From contig DASXLB010000009.1 in NCBI GenBank assembly GCA_036496585.1, positions 1-64,000 of the forward strand: a DNA stretch of 64,000 bases, read 5' to 3'. Positions 62,303 to 64,000 of this stretch are shown here, piece after piece. A program made the translations under genes and the position numbers. This stretch comes from Vicinamibacterales bacterium (GTDB lineage: Bacteria; Acidobacteriota; Vicinamibacteria; Vicinamibacterales; 2-12-FULL-66-21). The first letter of the stretch is position 1. Each line of letters opens with the position of its first letter. The notes beneath the pieces are model-generated. The model was not told the DNA's origin and searched no databases. It saw only the letters and a program-made list of their open reading frames with translations.

Positions 62303-63691
62303 TCACCGCGACAGCGATTTGATCAGTCGGTATTGGAACTCGAGTCCCTCGAAGTACTGCTTGACCCCGACTCGTTCGTCGCGCCCATGCATGCGGACGT
62401 CGTCGACGTCGCCGAACGTGCCGTCGATGCCGAACGTCGGAATGCCGGCGTTGCGCAGGAACAGCCCGTCAGTGGCGCCCGTGCTCATCACCGGCACCAC
62501 GACCACTCCCGGGAACATCGCGGTGGTGAGCGTCTCGACCGAGGTCATCATGTCTTCGCGAAGGGGCGCCGGTGGACTCGGCTTGGCGTCGTCGACGAAA
62601 GCGACGGTGATCTGTGGATCGGCGAGGACCTTCTCGAGCGTCGCCTTCACCGCGTCGGGCGACGCGCCAGGCAGAATGCGGCAGTTCACGTTCGCCGTCG
62701 CCAGCTGCGGCAGCGCGTTGTTGGCGTGGCCGCCAGCCAGCCGCGTCGCCACGCACGTCGTCCGCATCATCGAGTTCCAGTACGGGAGCCGCGCCGCGAG
62801 GCGCGCCGCGGCCGCCAGATCCGGCGTAGGCTGCGACACGGCGCGCATGTCGGCCGCCGTCGCCTGATCCGCCTCCACCTGCGCCGAACGCGCAAAGTAG
62901 GTGCGGGTTACCGCATTCAACTCGATCGGGAACTCCCAGCCGCCGAGCCGCGCCAGCCCCTCGGCGAGATGCGTGATCGCGTTGTCTTTCACCGGCAGCG
63001 AGCTATGGCCGCCGGCGTTGGTCACGGCCAGATGGAAATCCAGGTAGACCTTCTCGCTGGCCTGCACCTCGTTCGTCAGGTACTTCCCCTTTCGCATCGT
63101 GCCGCCGCCGCCTTCGTTCACGGCGTACTCCGCGTCGATGAGATCGCGGTGGTTCTTGACCAGCCAGTCGACACCGTTGAAGTCGCCGCCTTCCTCGTCG
63201 GCGGTCAGCGCCAGGATCAGGTCGCGGTCCGGCGTGAAGCCTTCTTCCTTGAGGCGAATCAGGTTGGCCACGAATTGCGACGCCATCGACTTGTCATCGC
63301 TCGTGCCGCGGCCGTAAAACCAGCCGTCCTGCTCGCGAAAGACGAAGGGATCGAACGACCAATCCTCGCGCTTGGCCTCGACGACGTCGAGGTGCGCAAG
63401 GAGCAGGAGCGGGCGCTTCGCGCCGGTGCCGCGGTAGCGCGCCACCAGGTTGAACTTGCGCGGATCGGGACCGAGCAGGTGGATGTCCGCCTCGGCGAAT
63501 CCGGCCGCCTTGAGCCGCGCCGCCATCGCCTCGGCGGCCTTCGTCACGCTGCCGGCGGGCGTGTCGGTCGTGTTGATCTCGACGAGTTCCTTGTAGATGG
63601 CGCGGGCCCGTTGGTCGTTGGGGCCCGATTGTGCGGAGGCCGGACCGGCGACGAGCGCGGTGAAGAGCACGGCGGCGGCGATGAATCGCAT
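62303..63691 (-). CDS. M20/M25/M40 family metallo-carboxypeptidase, exported
   Basis: 462 aa. A signal peptide (RFIAAAVLFTALVAGPASAQ) precedes the catalytic domain. The zinc ligands are visible: His in LLLAHLDVVEA near residue 97, Asp in YGRGTSDDKSM near 130, Glu-Glu in LTADEEGGDFNG near 165-166, and a C-terminal His. The lid/dimerisation domain lies at about 215-350. It should release C-terminal residues or hydrolyse dipeptides in the periplasm. It is the usual length. It is divergent from the edge ORF by 75 bp. Confidence 0.92.
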   Translation of the reverse strand: MRFIAAAVLFTALVAGPASAQSGPNDQRARAIYKELVEINTTDTPAGSVTKAAEAMAARLKAAGFAEADIHLLGPDPRKFNLVARYRGTGAKRPLLLLAHLDVVEAKREDWSFDPFVFREQDGWFYGRGTSDDKSMASQFVANLIRLKEEGFTPDRDLILALTADEEGGDFNGVDWLVKNHRDLIDAEYAVNEGGGGTMRKGKYLTNEVQASEKVYLDFHLAVTNAGGHSSLPVKDNAITHLAEGLARLGGWEFPIELNAVTRTYFARSAQVEADQATAADMRAVSQPTPDLAAAARLAARLPYWNSMMRTTCVATRLAGGHANNALPQLATANVNCRILPGASPDAVKATLEKVLADPQITVAFVDDAKPSPPAPLREDMMTSVETLTTAMFPGVVVVPVMSTGATDGLFLRNAGIPTFGIDGTFGDVDDVRMHGRDERVGVKQYFEGLEFQYRLIKSLSR

Positions 63692-63766
63692 GACGCCGAT
63701 TATGTCCCGGATACCGCGACCACTCGGGATCGCCTGCTACACTCCCCGGCTCACTGCGACGGCGCG

Positions 63767-64000
63767 ATGTACTCAAGATTGATCCGACCGGACGATCTCC
63801 CGTAACTGGCCGGTCTCCTCGACCCGGCGTTCAAGACGACGCCGCAGGTGCGCTCCGCCCTGCCAGCGCTGTGGCGCCGCCTCCTCGAGGCCGGGGACGT
63901 GCATGGCTCCGTCGTCGTCGCCGGCGCGGAAGGTCCATCGAAGGGCGCGCTGGCTGGCGGCATCGCGGTGTTCATCGACGAGTATCTGGCCGCACCGACA
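63767..64000 (+). pseudogene. Right-edge ORF with an in-frame stop codon
   Basis: Translation from ATG 63767 gives MYSRLIRPDDLP, then TAA (63803-63805), and then continues in the same frame as LAGLLDPAFKTTPQVRSALP ... GALAGGIAVFIDEYLAAPT to the end of the window. Sequence on both sides of the TAA reads as one natural protein start (residues like IRPDDLPxLAGLLD), so a nonsense mutation or sequence error is the best explanation. Restart after the stop would need a GTG at 63845 or 63881. The family is not recognised, and the 3' end lies outside the window. Confidence 0.5.

Overview
The window looks like chromosomal DNA of a high-GC Gram-negative acidobacterium, most plausibly class Vicinamibacteria. 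That placement is an inference from family content: a carboxypeptidase-regulatory-domain TonB receptor, two large ADOP-type FtsX/MacB permeases (one behind a PadR regulator), two Pkn-type Ser/Thr kinases fused to RDD or TPR modules, many S9/M20/DUF885-like exported peptidases, DUF1684, DUF763 and KGG proteins, and frequent GTG/TTG starts. No rRNA, tRNA, CRISPR array or intact insertion sequence was found.

Region by region. 0-1.7 kb: a lower-GC accessory patch with a winged-helix-like protein, a possible small RNase, a candidate ~115-nt ncRNA with its own promoter and terminator, and a small basic GG-repeat protein. 1.7-12 kb: an S9 peptidase, a TIGR01777 epimerase, a FAD oxidoreductase, a VTT membrane protein, a HExxPGHH metalloprotein coupled to a polytopic membrane protein, a quinone oxidoreductase and a DUF763 protein. 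12-18.6 kb: a membrane glycosyltransferase-like protein, then a large TonB-dependent receptor and a small beta-barrel protein. 18.8-28.3 kb: a leftward run sucA - sucB - DinB-like - Ser/Thr kinase - parE. 28.3-36 kb: GH16 hydrolase, NmrA reductase, parC, DUF421 protein, type III glutamine synthetase, and a PadR regulator divergent from it. 36-44.9 kb: cyanophycinase-like peptidase, PadR plus ADOP permease, aldo/keto reductase, cupin, DUF1684, an I36/DUF4214 protein, a zinc ribbon, DNA polymerase IV and a KGG protein. 45-48.7 kb: gltX, a phospholipase D/cardiolipin-synthase-like protein, and two small proteins around an AT-richer regulatory stretch. 48.8-56.8 kb: two divergent three-gene operons for a surface glycan (flippase, GT2 and ArnT-like GT to the left; UGM-like flavoprotein, GT2 and a Tat-signal HPS/OMPDC-fold protein to the right). 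56.8-64 kb: a second ADOP permease divergent from a kinase-TPR protein, a WYL-domain remnant, an M20 peptidase, and an ORF at the right edge broken by an in-frame stop.

Themes. (1) At least seven genes have a -10-like hexamer 5-8 nt upstream of an ATG/GTG and no Shine-Dalgarno, suggesting many leaderless mRNAs. (2) parC and parE form one topoisomerase IV pair; ParC naturally has Ile at the Ser80 quinolone-contact position. (3) A GC-rich hairpin repeat family lies downstream of parE and again inside the 5' coding region of the GH16 gene. (4) The divergent glycan operons share an AT-rich promoter region with two GGAC-N4-GTC sites one spacing of 22 bp apart, and one operon carries an apparently exported HPS-like enzyme. 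This cluster is my best candidate for a poorly described system.
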